The notes beneath the pieces are model-generated. The model saw nothing but the letters and a program-made list of their open reading frames with translations. It was not told the DNA's origin and ran no database searches. The position numbers were made by a program, and so were the translations under genes. From contig JAWWNJ010000208.1 in the NCBI GenBank assembly GCA_037176885.1, forward strand, positions 62,001-126,000: a DNA stretch of 64,000 nucleotides. Direction: 5' to 3'. This document shows positions 54,590 through 64,000 of the stretch, piece by piece. The stretch's first letter is position 1, and the number at the start of each line of letters is the position of its first letter. The DNA comes from Favolaschia claudopus. Taxonomy: Eukaryota > Basidiomycota > Agaricomycetes > Agaricales > Mycenaceae.

Positions 54590-56010
54590 CTCTCCTATTG
54601 CACGGGACTTGAGACCTCCTGTTGTGATCAACCGCTCTCTCTGCGTCTGAGCTTTATTGCTTCCAGATGCCCCTCCGGGACCTCCTGATCCTTGGACTCT
54701 CTCTCACTGTCACTTCTGGCTTGTACAGCTTATCACCGAAGCTTCGGATGTGAATCATTATCCTTTCTTTCTCCACTGTCATCTTCCCTATGGTCATCCT
54801 CTATCCGACATTCCGCCATGATCATTCCTCCCTTCGCATCCTCTGCATCACCGGCATGATCAAACCTATATCTCCCTATCCCAACCCTATCCAATGATGG
54901 CAACATTGGCATAGTCCCTGTCTCTGGCCTGGCAAACCACCCTGAACTAATGATGGCAACATTGGTTTAGTTCCCGTCTTTGGATTACAGCTGTTTGCAA
55001 AGCTAATGGCACTTTCGACGATTTTAAAAATAAAGAACAACTTGAACACCCGGACTTACTTTGCCTGTTTCACACTCAATTCTTGCTCAATTCACACGTT
55101 TGTAGGCTCAATTTGAAGCGCATCAAGGGGGCTTTCATCCCATATCAGAGTTGCCCTCTAACTACAAAATTTCGTGATCCTTGATTTCAGCTGATCGGCG
55201 TTGATATGAAGACTGAAACTGACACAATTTACTCATTTCTTGTCAGAATCACTTCAACCTGAATGATTATGGAAGCCAGAACATAGACAACGAGTTTTGC
55301 AATTTCAAAATGCAAGGCAAGAACCAATCGCCTCTGTAAAAATGAAATTACATACCATAGCATCATTCTCAGTGCCGAGCTGTTTGATTCATGTTTTCCA
55401 AAAGGTGAGATTGCAGACCAATTCTGACCTCAAATCTGATTATATAATCTCTTTATAGCACCAGAATATGTTCAAAACTGAGTGAGAACGGAGCGAACCA
55501 CTTTCCAGTCAAGCTGTGTATACTCGGCATGATGCGATCACGTTACGGCAAGTCCGGCCGGCCTTTTGCCGAGGGTGTGGAAGCGCCGCCTAATCGCTTC
55601 AAAACAAGCAATCAACTGAGTGGATTGGACGAGAATTGAGGGAGATATGAGCAGTTCAAGAGAGTACGTTTAAAATGCTTTCTTTACATAAAAAAACAAG
55701 AAGTGCCATTAACTTTGCAAACAGCTGTAACATCCCATTGACATTCTCCCATTATTTCCTTTAGAGTCAGATCACCGCTGTGCTCTATATTCCTTATCAT
55801 TGTCCTTCTTCCTGGAGTCGGATCACCGCTGCGCTCCATCCTCCCCACCGTCAATCCTCTGTGGTTTCCAGACATACTGTTGTTCTAGGCTTGGCCTCTT
55901 GGAGCTGTATTGATCTTCCAGAATCATCGTCCTTGCTACGTGTCGTCTGATTCCTCCCTTCCTTTCCGACTCTACATACATGTGTCCCTCATATCACCTC
56001 TGTATTACAC
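54590..56010. other. Pyrimidine-rich non-coding stretch
   Basis: CTC/TCC/ATC words dominate (54600-54950 and 55740-56000). AATGATGGCAACATTGG recurs at about 54892 and 54947. No gene seen. Confidence 0.45.
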
Positions 56011-56018
56011 CGGGTGTA

Positions 56019-56468
56019 AGGTAGACCCAGTCCACCCTCGACAAACATCACGTGAAATTTCCTTATTCAGCGGTTTTCGACAAAATGCATCTGTAAAGTA
56101 CATTGTAGTTTGAATTGGAAAAATCCCCTCGACCAAATCCTTTATTTCAGTCTAAGCTTCATTTTTCTCTCTGACATTGTGACGATACCATGAGTTTCTG
56201 GGCCAGAGTTATCGAATCACTGGCGGCTGTCTCAAAATTTGCTCCCACGACTGCCTCAACTGTTTTCCCATCACAAAACTTGTTTCCGGAACTCCTTCTT
56301 GCACAGAGGTAATAGAGCTCTGATATTTTATCTCTGGATACTTGAATACAATTAGAACAATCTGGTCGGAGGAATTTGGCTGTTTCCTCCTAATAGTCTC
56401 GATATAAGGAGGTTCGCTGTAGATGGAAATAACACGTGATGTTCGTCGAGGGTGGACTGGGTCTACCT
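56019..56468. mobile_element. TA-flanked inverted-repeat element (AGGTAGACCCAGTCC family)
   Basis: The ends AGGTAGACCCAGTCCACCCT / AGGGTGGACTGGGTCTACCT are inverse over about 40 bp. TA is at 56017-56018 and 56469-56470. No transposase. Confidence 0.85.
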
Positions 56469-56469
56469 T

Positions 56470-57490
56470 ATATTTCCTTTACTGCACCACACCACTGGAC
56501 TTTACCCATCCAGGTATTGTCACCGCCCCGGACGATATTCATTCACTGTGGTATTGTCATCCCACCGGACTGTACTTTCCTTAGTATCGTCATCCCCTGG
56601 TCGTCCTCTATTCTCCCATGATATGACTTCCATTACTCGACTTCCATCCCTGTTGTCGCCTCTGCAGTCTGCCTTGTTACTGTTCATTACTGTCTCCACT
56701 GCACCACCGTCTAGTCTCTCCTTTAGGATCGACTATTATCCTTGTAGACTGCACTGTCACCTGCCGTCCTCATTGTATTGTCTTATCGACCTTCCTCAGC
56801 CTTGGTTTAGCACACCATTGCCTCAGACCTTGTTGCTCCTTGCTATCCTGCATTGTATCTTCATCCGCAACCTCTGACTGATCATCATTGGTCCCATATC
56901 CTTTGTCCCTTGGCTGATCCCCATTTGACTATTGGATTCCTTATATCGTCAACTCACCCTTATCCTCCTTGACGATCTCATGCACCTTGCTTTCATTATC
57001 ACCGTAGGATTGATTCCTTTCTTTATCATTGCCGGATTGACTCCTTATCTTACATCTATCATTATATCATCTGCTCCGTTCCGTTACATATCTGATCTTA
57101 TATAGACAGTAGCTGTAGATTAGTTACAGATCTTCTCTTCTTGGTCTTGACCACCATGTACCCTTTCTCTAGTGGCTCCTCTTGAATGACCACACTATTG
57201 TTCTGTCATTCTTGGCTACTCTGAGTTATGTCTGGCCGACTCCTCTAGTGTTGACTGCCTCCACAATACGGCAGCCTTCCACCAGGCCTTCGTCCAGGTC
57301 GACGTTTTATCCGGACGATTGACCAGGCCTTAGAAAATCGGCTAAAATCAAGAAAATATCGAAAATTTCTCCCTACCACTCGGATGGCCCTGCCGACGTT
57401 CCCTCGATTCTCGGCCATAAAATAGACGCTTTTTTGACCGCGGGTATCGGCGCAGATGCCAGCGGAAACTTGCCGGAAAGTTGAAACAGG
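56470..57490. other. Pyrimidine-rich non-coding stretch
   Basis: Continues the C/T-rich composition up to about 57240. Open frames are compositional (Ser/Leu/Pro) and carry no motif. Confidence 0.45.
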
Positions 57491-57495
57491 TATTA

Positions 57496-57703
57496 ACCTG
57501 GTTGCGCAAAAGCCACCAGATGGCTTATGGCTAACCAAAATTCGACTTTTCGCCTCGTCAGTGGGGTGTTTCCCATTGATCATGTAGGTAAAATACTATC
57601 ATTGGGTACGTCTACAGGATGCAACAGCAAGATTTGGAGGTATTGCTGCTAATGCCGAAATTGGAAAGCCACCGGTGGCTCGTATGGCTTTGCGCAAACT
57701 CTC
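57496..57703. mobile_element. TA-flanked MITE (GCGCAAACTCTC family)
   Basis: It starts ACCTGGTTGCGCAAAAGCCA and ends GGCTTTGCGCAAACTCTC, with TA at 57494-57495 and 57704-57705. It contains the AGCCACCGGTGGCT core shared with the GAGACTTTGCGG family. One end of another copy is at 14386-14433. Confidence 0.75.
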
Positions 57704-57839
57704 TAATAGTCACCCATTTTTGCCGTTCGGCCGTGAGGGTCCGCTGATTTGGTCCAAATTTCTGCTGATTCCACAGGGAGCTGCCGGGAGGCGGTCGTGG
57801 GGACAGCCGCCAAAGCCGTCGGCGAGCTGCCAGTCAAGG

Positions 57840-57975
57840 CTATCCGAACCCAGGCCTTGGCGGCAGCCCCCATGCTTTATCCGAATTTTCGGCCAGCCTT
57901 GGCCGCACAAAACTTGAATTCTTATCCGAATCCGGGCAGGGTCGGCCCAATTTTGGAGCATGTTTTATCCGAATC
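57840..57975. repeat. Family X fragment, copy 3
   Basis: CATGCTTTATCCGAATTTTC and ATTCTTATCCGAATCCGGGC match the 24306-24480 copy with substitutions. It is directly joined to the family Z fragment. Confidence 0.65.
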
Positions 57976-58543
57976 CATGTGACCGTGGGAGGTTCCAAAT
58001 CTCAGGGTTCGACACAAAATTTTATTTATTTATGCTGATTTTGAGGGGGTGGAGGCCTTGGTATTCTTCCTCCGGCATTTTCTTGCACTTATCTGAGATA
58101 TTGAGAGGTACAATTGACCTCAGAAGACCGAGCCCGGCATGTCCCGGACATGCCCACAGCACGGCTAAAGCCCAGGCCGGCGGCTGCCGACGTGGCAGTG
58201 CTGTGGCGGTGCGTTCCAAATGTTTTGACAATTTTTTCAAAAATGCCGCACTTCGCCAGAAAACACGATTAGGGGTGCTCAATTCTTAGCTCGTCAGCTC
58301 GTCTCGTCCAGAAATTATTTAATTTCCTGATGAGTTGATGAGACGATGGTATCACTCCGCGTGTCGCTCCACTCCGCGTCATATTTTGATCAATCCATCA
58401 CCGAATTAATTATTTTGTGGACGAGACGAGCTGACGAGCTAAGAATTGAGCACCCCTATTGGCGCACTTCAAAAAAAATTGTCACATCCATGTCACACCC
58501 TTTTATATCTTTCTTCCCTTGAACTTTTTGAACAAAACTCTTC
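57976..58543. mobile_element. Family Z element, copy 3, truncated at both ends
   Basis: CATGTGACCGTGGGAGGTTC through GAACAAAACTCTTC parallels 30683-31055, minus both terminal repeats. It is interrupted by 58273-58456 and ends exactly where the gag-protease tandem duplication begins. Confidence 0.7.
58273..58456. mobile_element. TA-flanked MITE (GGGGTGCTCAATTC family)
   Basis: Perfect or near-perfect 39-bp termini begin GGGGTGCTCAATTCTTAGCT. TA is at 58271-58272 and 58457-58458. Family Z copies 1 and 2 lack it, confirming a nested insertion. Confidence 0.9.
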
Positions 58544-61500
58544 CAGGAAGATGGTGGTTATTGCTTGACAGCGGAGTTTGTGATCCCCGATCAACGGAAG
58601 CAAATGATTCCGGGTCTCGGATTGATTTATCCCGGTTGTCAATGCCGTCATCAGCTGCTGCTGTTCTTCGACTACTTGCTTGCTTTTCATCCGTCGCTAG
58701 CTTCTGTGCCACCAAATTCTTCACAAATGAAGCATGAGCATTAATTTGGACTTGTTGCTCTTTGGAATATTTGCTCATCTTGTCCAGCCATTTCCTGGGG
58801 TTCCTGGAATAACCAAGTACCTCTCCCTTCGAAATTACGACTGGTTTGCTCGAGAAATTGGCGACATGAAGTTTCGGGTTGTCTCGGGAAATCAGCGAGT
58901 CTGGAGAGCCTGATATTTCATCGGCATTTCCGTGAGCTTCGACTTGGCGCTCTACAAAGACTGTATCTTGTCCTCGCGGGAAATATGCCTCTACAGCAAC
59001 TGGAAGATGGTGGTTATTGCTTGACAGCGGAGTTTGTGATCCCCGATCAACGGAAGCAAATGATTCCGGGTCTCGGATTGATTTATCCCGGTTGTCAATG
59101 CCGTCATCAGCTGCTGCTGTTCTTCGACTACTTGCTTGCTTTTCATCCGTCGCTAGCTTCTGTGCCACCAAATTCTTCACAAATGAAGCATGAGCATTAA
59201 TTTGGACTTGTTGCTCTTTGGAATATTTGCTCATCTTGTCCAGCCATTTCCTGGGGTTCCTGGAATAACCAAGTACCTCTCCCTTCGAAATTACGACTGG
59301 TTTGCTCGAGAAATTGGCGACATGAAGTTTCGGGTTGTCTCGGGAAATCAGCGAGTCTGGAGAGCCTGATATTTCATCGGCATTTCCGTGAGCTTCGACT
59401 TGGCGCTCTACAAAGACTGTATCTTGTCCTCGCGGGAAATATGCCTCTACAGCAACTGCGACACTGGTTTCCGGAGGTAAGATGATTCGTTCTGCTGCCC
59501 AGACTTCAGATTTAGACTGTCTGGCTCGCGCTCTTCGCTTCAATTTCTGATTTCGACGATGGACTTTCGCTTTTATGCCGTGTTGGTCAATTCCAGTCCG
59601 AACTTTGACTTTGAAAGCATGACCCTCATCATCAACAATTGGACTCGAAATTGAAGTTTCAACTCTAAGCTGTCGTCCCGAGTCTCCGAAGCGAAGGTAC
59701 GTGTCACCGTCTTCTCGAATTATCGAAATCGAATATTGATCCGTGAAATCATTACCCAAAATGAAAGGGGTTGTCATTCCTTTCACAACATAAGCCTCAA
59801 CATTCACCTTTACTGGACCTTCGTCTGTCTGGAAGTACAAGTCAAGAATAACATATCCGGATAACGAGGATTTACCGGTTACCTGGATCAAGTTGATTGG
59901 ATGACCTGCCTTAACCTTCGGAGGATAGGTGAGTGCGTCAAGAGCCTTTTGTGAAATCAGAGTAATGTCCGAACCCGAATCAATGATAACTTTGACAGGA
60001 TCAATATTCAAACCACCAACAGTAGCCGTTGCTTCGGTCGGTAAGGCCCCAAGAAATGAACTTCCTGGAGGTCGTGCCATGTACTTCCGAAGTTCAACAA
60101 TCGATTTTTCGGACTTGCCACTTGGTGAGTGAATGACTCGGTAATTAACTGCCTTGATATCTCGAGCTAATCGACGACGAGTTCGTCTATTCAGCGCATG
60201 TTTCGCCTGAAATGACGAACAAGAAGTTGACTGCTGTTGAACTGAGCCAGAATCCGAAGAATTGGAATCAGGGTGAGTAGCCAGAGCCGTTTCTTCCGAG
60301 TTCCTTACAGCATCATTTGACGCGGTTTTCCCCCCCAGGCCTGAATCAATCTCTTCGGATTCAGCACTCCTGGAGGGCAACTCAAAATCCTGCTTCTGTA
60401 CGTCCTCACTATCTGATTCACTGTCCAGTCCATAATACAGCTCATCATAGTCGCTTTGAGCTTCAAGATCCTCGCTAGTTGAAGTGGCTAGGTTGGTACG
60501 TGCCGCTTTATTACCTCGGAAGGAATGTTTGCATTCGTTATCCCAGTGTTTCCCACTTCCGCAATGCCGACAAGGTCTCGCCCCTTTTGATTCAGGTGTA
60601 GCTCTCTTCGAGACATTGCGATCATCCTTAGGAAATTTTGGTGGTCCCAAATTTGCTGACCACCCTACTTGGTTAACATGTGCATTACGAGGGCGATCCC
60701 TCTGGAAGTCCCGATTCCGTTCACGGTCTCGGTACGGATATTCCTTCTCCTGGCGGTCGAGCTTCATTAAAGCATCCTCATTGTAGCGGATTGCAGCCTG
60801 GAATTCAACCAGATCGCGATACATTTGAGTGGTTAAGATGGTATTCCATGTTGACGGTGCGCCATCCATAACCTCTAAAATGATCTCTGAATCATCCATA
60901 GTGTAAACATTATTAAGGAGCTCGGTCTTGCGAATGAAGTATTCACTCGGGGTCTCGCGCGTATGGCCAGCGTCCCTATAGGTTGCCCTATTCGCTCGTC
61001 CGCGCTGCCCATCTAACCATTTACGATTCAGGTAGTAGGTCGCGAATGCGCTACGCAAGGTGTCCCAATTTTTCTCAATTTCTGAACGGTACTTTGCCGG
61101 CAATGACCAATACCAGGATTCCGCTGCGCCTTCCAGCCGCTTAGGGACTACACGTCCCAGTTGCTGATAGATCGTCTCGGATTCTCTCGCAAGGTCGTTG
61201 ATCTTCAAAAACCACCGGATAATGGTGTCAACGTTGCCGTCCCACTTAGGTACTGTATCATATTTGAGTTTCAAATCGAAACGCGCCTCACTTGTAGCCT
61301 CAGAAATGCCAGGTGGTGTTCTTCTAACTGCAGGTACTCCTCGATTGATTGGTCCACGGAACGGTACTGAGCGACGATTACGTGGGTATCCTCGTTCATC
61401 GTCGCTATCATCGTCGTCGTCTCCGGGATCACCATTAGGAGGAGCGCCACTACGCTTGGGAGGAGACTGAGGTCGAGAATTCCGACCGCCACTATTCCCT

Positions 61501-62579
61501 TGCGGAAAATGAGGTGGTAAGTCCCGCTCCCTATTTTGTCCTTGAGGAGTGGATCTTCTCATCTGCTCACGCTCCTGTCTTTGGTCTGGCCAGTTCGGAG
61601 CTTCTCGTGGTCTACGATCTCTCTGTGGTTGGTAAATCGAACCAATCGGATTCAATACCTCACCGAGTCGCTGATTATTACGAGGTAAGCCATTGTTTGG
61701 CGCGTTTGAACCAAAACGGATGCTTGAAGCATTGTGGAGCGGATAGACAGTTGATTGACTGGCCTTTGAAATATCACGGTACTCTGGATATTCAAAGCGT
61801 GAATCCTCAGGTGGATCCATACTGTGCGTTCTCGCTCTCATGAACTCATCAGCCTCATCGTCCAGATCAGTATGTCGTTCCTTCGGACGTTGGCTCTGGA
61901 AATCATAGTACCTATTGAGAAGTGACAGGTAATTTTCAACCTCAACGCGAAAGCAAACTCCAAGAATTTCGAAGTCATTCTTTTTGTAAACACTTTCAAT
62001 ATCATCACTGTCACCCCAAGTAGGCAAAGGCGGAGGTGTTTTACCTTCAATGAGGAATGTATCATTTGCCTGAGAGCGGAGTCTGTGCAGGATGCGAAGA
62101 AAGAGCCGATAATCTCGTTTCTTGACTCGATAAGCAGTCTCTGTAGTTGAAAGTTCAACTCTCTCAACCTCCATAAGCAGGATGTCGAGTTTTGCAAGCG
62201 CATCCGGGAAGACCCTTTCAAACAACTTTCGCGAGGCCTTGGTAGCAGACAAGAGATAATCTTTGTCGGTACCAGAAGCGCCCTTTGCAAGTGCTTCATT
62301 CCGTCGAGCAAGAATTTGAGCGTTACCTCCAATCTTGGCAAGCGGACGCAAAGTTGGAACCTTGATCACTGTCTCAAGAACTTCAACTTCGGTGTTGATC
62401 AAACTATCAGCTACCGGGCCGTCGTAATCGTCAAGCGGACTATCATCGAATGCAGTGAAGGAGTCAAAGTCGGGGGCAGTTTGATCAGCAAAGCGATCAT
62501 GTGGAGGAGTAGAAGTGCGAGGGCGATAACTCTGAGCAGCCGAGTCATCATGTTGAGGAGTAGTAGTAGTCGGAGACAT
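58503..62579 (-). CDS. gag-pro: Gag-protease polyprotein of a Ty3/gypsy-like element, 1358 aa, pol missing
   Basis: It starts at the ATG at 62579 (MSPTTTTPQHDDSAAQSYRP). A structured block around residues 190-235 (DFEILGVCFRVEVENYLSLL) and a gag domain at about 430-600 (VPKWDGNVDTIIRWFLKIND, SEYFIRKTELLNNVY) resemble the gag-only element. A CCHC zinc knuckle, CRHCGSGKHWDNECKH, is near residue 670. A retropepsin-like protease has VKVIIDSGSDITLIS (catalytic Asp) near residue 865, followed by FILGNDFTDQY. The C-terminal 300 residues are two copies of a 152-residue unit (VAVEAYFPRGQDTVFVERQV...). The last 13 codons come from a family Z repeat fragment, and no RT, RNase H or integrase follows in the window. 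The long open frame suggests recent disruption. Confidence 0.9.
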   Translation of the reverse strand: MSPTTTTPQHDDSAAQSYRPRTSTPPHDRFADQTAPDFDSFTAFDDSPLDDYDGPVADSLINTEVEVLETVIKVPTLRPLAKIGGNAQILARRNEALAKGASGTDKDYLLSATKASRKLFERVFPDALAKLDILLMEVERVELSTTETAYRVKKRDYRLFLRILHRLRSQANDTFLIEGKTPPPLPTWGDSDDIESVYKKNDFEILGVCFRVEVENYLSLLNRYYDFQSQRPKERHTDLDDEADEFMRARTHSMDPPEDSRFEYPEYRDISKASQSTVYPLHNASSIRFGSNAPNNGLPRNNQRLGEVLNPIGSIYQPQRDRRPREAPNWPDQRQEREQMRRSTPQGQNRERDLPPHFPQGNSGGRNSRPQSPPKRSGAPPNGDPGDDDDDSDDERGYPRNRRSVPFRGPINRGVPAVRRTPPGISEATSEARFDLKLKYDTVPKWDGNVDTIIRWFLKINDLARESETIYQQLGRVVPKRLEGAAESWYWSLPAKYRSEIEKNWDTLRSAFATYYLNRKWLDGQRGRANRATYRDAGHTRETPSEYFIRKTELLNNVYTMDDSEIILEVMDGAPSTWNTILTTQMYRDLVEFQAAIRYNEDALMKLDRQEKEYPYRDRERNRDFQRDRPRNAHVNQVGWSANLGPPKFPKDDRNVSKRATPESKGARPCRHCGSGKHWDNECKHSFRGNKAARTNLATSTSEDLEAQSDYDELYYGLDSESDSEDVQKQDFELPSRSAESEEIDSGLGGKTASNDAVRNSEETALATHPDSNSSDSGSVQQQSTSCSSFQAKHALNRRTRRRLARDIKAVNYRVIHSPSGKSEKSIVELRKYMARPPGSSFLGALPTEATATVGGLNIDPVKVIIDSGSDITLISQKALDALTYPPKVKAGHPINLIQVTGKSSLSGYVILDLYFQTDEGPVKVNVEAYVVKGMTTPFILGNDFTDQYSISIIREDGDTYLRFGDSGRQLRVETSISSPIVDDEGHAFKVKVRTGIDQHGIKAKVHRRNQKLKRRARARQSKSEVWAAERIILPPETSVAVAVEAYFPRGQDTVFVERQVEAHGNADEISGSPDSLISRDNPKLHVANFSSKPVVISKGEVLGYSRNPRKWLDKMSKYSKEQQVQINAHASFVKNLVAQKLATDEKQASSRRTAAADDGIDNRDKSIRDPESFASVDRGSQTPLSSNNHHLPVAVEAYFPRGQDTVFVERQVEAHGNADEISGSPDSLISRDNPKLHVANFSSKPVVISKGEVLGYSRNPRKWLDKMSKYSKEQQVQINAHASFVKNLVAQKLATDEKQASSRRTAAADDGIDNRDKSIRDPESFASVDRGSQTPLSSNNHHLPGRVLFKKFKGRKI
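58547..59458. repeat. 456-bp in-frame tandem duplication within gag-pro
   Basis: 58547-59002 and 59003-59458 appear identical at DNA and protein level (152 codons each). The duplicated unit begins at GAAGATGGTGGTTATTGCTT on the plus strand. Confidence 0.9.
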
Positions 62580-62654
62580 GGCTGATAAAGGAAAAGAGTA
62601 GACAGGTTAAGTACTCAACTGTTTAAGCAAGGAAGCTCCCTGTGTGTCCACCAG

Positions 62655-63285
62655 TGTTAGCGAAACCGTTTGCGCGGAGTGCAATGCGGGATATTCTTAG
62701 ATAATCACGCGTTTGAGTGTGTCGTTGAATAGAGTAGAGGTATGTTCAATTCCTATATAAAACAACAAGAGCAGATGCCAGTCTACCTTAAGCAACCGAA
62801 CTACGAGAGTGAATCTTCGTAGGACGTGAGCACGGGAAACGTCTCCGTATTCTTAAGATTGCTGTACTCACCAATAAGTAAGCCGCAGCGTTACTTGCAA
62901 GGAGAGCCGTTGATAAGCTGAGATATGCTTCTAATCGATCTGGAATCACACGAAGTGGTGAGATGATGAGAGTAGTGAATTAAGAGGTAAAAGATACAAA
63001 CGCGCGGTACATACGAGATTTATGGGGAAGCTTGCTTCCCCATTCATCGGTATAGGGCTCCAGAATGCAGATGCTTACAAATGTCCGTCCGGATGCTTTG
63101 TAAGCACTGTCCCGGAGTCCTGAGTCCGTGGCCTCGGACTTCGGGAACGGCCGTCACTGTCATTGTCATGTGACTTCGGACTGCGCGCCGAATGAACTTT
63201 TCTGAGTGTTCAACTTTGGTTCAACTCAGATTCAATTGGCTCACTTGAACCTCATGTGCTGTGAATAAGCATACTCGTCATCACA
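62655..63285 (-). repeat. Candidate 5' LTR of the gag-pro element
   Basis: On the minus strand it would start TGTGATGACGAGTATGC and end TTTCGCTAACA, then CTGGTGGACACACAGGG, the same position and core as in the gag-only element. Its end next to gag is well supported. The outer end at 63285 is a TG...CA guess, because no second LTR lies in the window. Confidence 0.6.
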
Positions 63286-63289
63286 GAAA

Positions 63290-64000
63290 GTAACCGGAAA
63301 TTGTGCTATTTTGACGCGGTCACGTGTTTTTCTCACGGAACTTGTATCCTATATTGTAGTTTGGTATGTTCCATTTACCCCGTATGAGTTTGAAGAAGAT
63401 TGCCGTTGTATACGTTGACCAGGAGTCTGCACAAATTCGAGAGTGCCTCGGTTTGCAATAGTTTGACTGTGAATAATGCAGAGAATATAACCAAATCCCT
63501 GTTTGAGACGCATGTAGGGTGATTGTGGTGTGATATGGTAGTTGTTCAGACTTAGGGGTACCCTGAGCAGCCTTTTGTATGACCTTCAACCTGCAATATC
63601 GGCAAGAAAAGGTGCATGCAAAGATCTTAGCCAGAATTGTTGAAATTGTGGTTTTGCCAGTGGTTTGAATGAAACTGTTGGAAGGTACACGAATGACGCA
63701 TAATACTAGTTCACCGTCTTATCTTGTAGTTACAGACAGTTTGGAAGCAACTGCCCTTCAAAATATGACTTTCAGCTGTGAAAATGTTGCAGCACGCAAA
63801 TCTGTTTATGTTTGTTGTGTGCCCTCGGACAAAACTTGCCTAGACTTTGCATTTGCACTTATCTTTCCGGTCCAATTCTTGTGCTGTGGAATCATTCCAT
63901 ACATATCTACTACCCAAGAGTATCAAACTCATAACTATGTGCCAAAATCATTGTCCAATGCTGCGCTTTTGTCGAATTGCGCAAAATCACAAGTGTCAAA
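63290..64000. other. Intergenic stretch, no supported gene
   Basis: One minus-strand frame (63320-63589) lacks a recognisable motif. No repeats shared with the rest of the window were noticed. Confidence 0.4.

Noticed and set aside
56436..56877. Ser/Leu/Pro-rich frame of 141 codons
   Set aside because: Compositional artefact of a C/T-rich region; begins inside the terminal repeat of a TA element.
1..64000. CRISPR array, bacterial operon or prophage
   Set aside because: No regularly spaced direct repeats; short spliceosomal introns and fungal transposon families show a eukaryotic genome.

Overview
The window looks like nuclear DNA of a filamentous basidiomycete, most likely an agaricomycete. 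The genes carry very short introns (about 40-65 nt, GT-AG with one probable GC-AG). The recognisable protein families (DUF6589-like, a coiled-coil family with an SSDGTSHR motif, BET double bromodomain, CCCH zinc finger, Plavaka-type transposase, DIRS-type reverse transcriptase) are typical of that class. Nothing bacterial, organellar or viral is evident, and there is no operon structure, rRNA gene, convincing tRNA or CRISPR array. The window is a repeat-rich graveyard in which transposable elements are nested in each other and in a few host-like genes.

Layout. 0-3 kb: a Gag-like or hypothetical frame split by a MITE, a TA-flanked inverted-repeat element, a Ty1/copia RNase H tail and a hAT-like element with a perfect 8-bp target duplication. 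5-6 kb: stacked MITEs. 7-9 kb: unrecognised minus-strand frames. 10.2-13.1 kb: a divergent protein kinase fragment, a DIRS-type RT/RNase H/tyrosine-recombinase remnant and an abutting Plavaka transposase fragment. 13.3-14.1 kb: an unknown minus-strand gene. 16-17.7 kb: a second tyrosine-recombinase piece with duplicated terminal sequence. 18.65-21.96 kb: a complete, young, gag-only LTR retrotransposon. 22-24.5 kb: a CCCH zinc-finger gene between inverted repeat arms, one arm split by an insertion with a 9-bp duplication. 25.46-27.83 kb: a Tc1/mariner-type transposon with an intron-bearing DDE transposase and a second, opposite-strand gene. 27.86-29.38 kb: another inverted-repeat element, minisatellite units and an interstitial TTAGGG tract.

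31.6-38 kb: an uncharacterised basidiomycete gene family, present as an N-terminal piece on the plus strand and a C-terminal piece on the minus strand, with large nested MITEs between them. 38.3-42.8 kb: mostly non-coding, with AAGTA/AAGTACAGTA-rich simple sequence. 42.8-44.0 kb: a 5'-truncated BET protein (two bromodomains plus a NET-like segment). 44.4-47.2 kb: a DUF6589-type gene broken by a nonsense codon, a frameshift and a MITE. 47.4-53.4 kb: a run of TA-flanked inverted-repeat elements and a copia fragment. 53.7-54.3 kb: a small hypothetical gene. 54.6-57.2 kb: pyrimidine-rich non-coding DNA. 57.5-63.3 kb: MITEs, then a 5' LTR plus gag-protease gene of a Ty3/gypsy-like element whose pol is missing and whose 3' part holds a 456-bp tandem duplication.

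The genes do not form a pathway; the functional story is transposon ecology. The gag-only element and the gag-protease element share related Gag and a common TGGTGGACACA stretch at the primer-binding position, which suggests mobilisation in trans. At least a dozen small families share TA target duplications and could be served by mariner-like transposases such as the one encoded here. Coordinates of intron boundaries and element ends were read by eye; percent identities were not computed.
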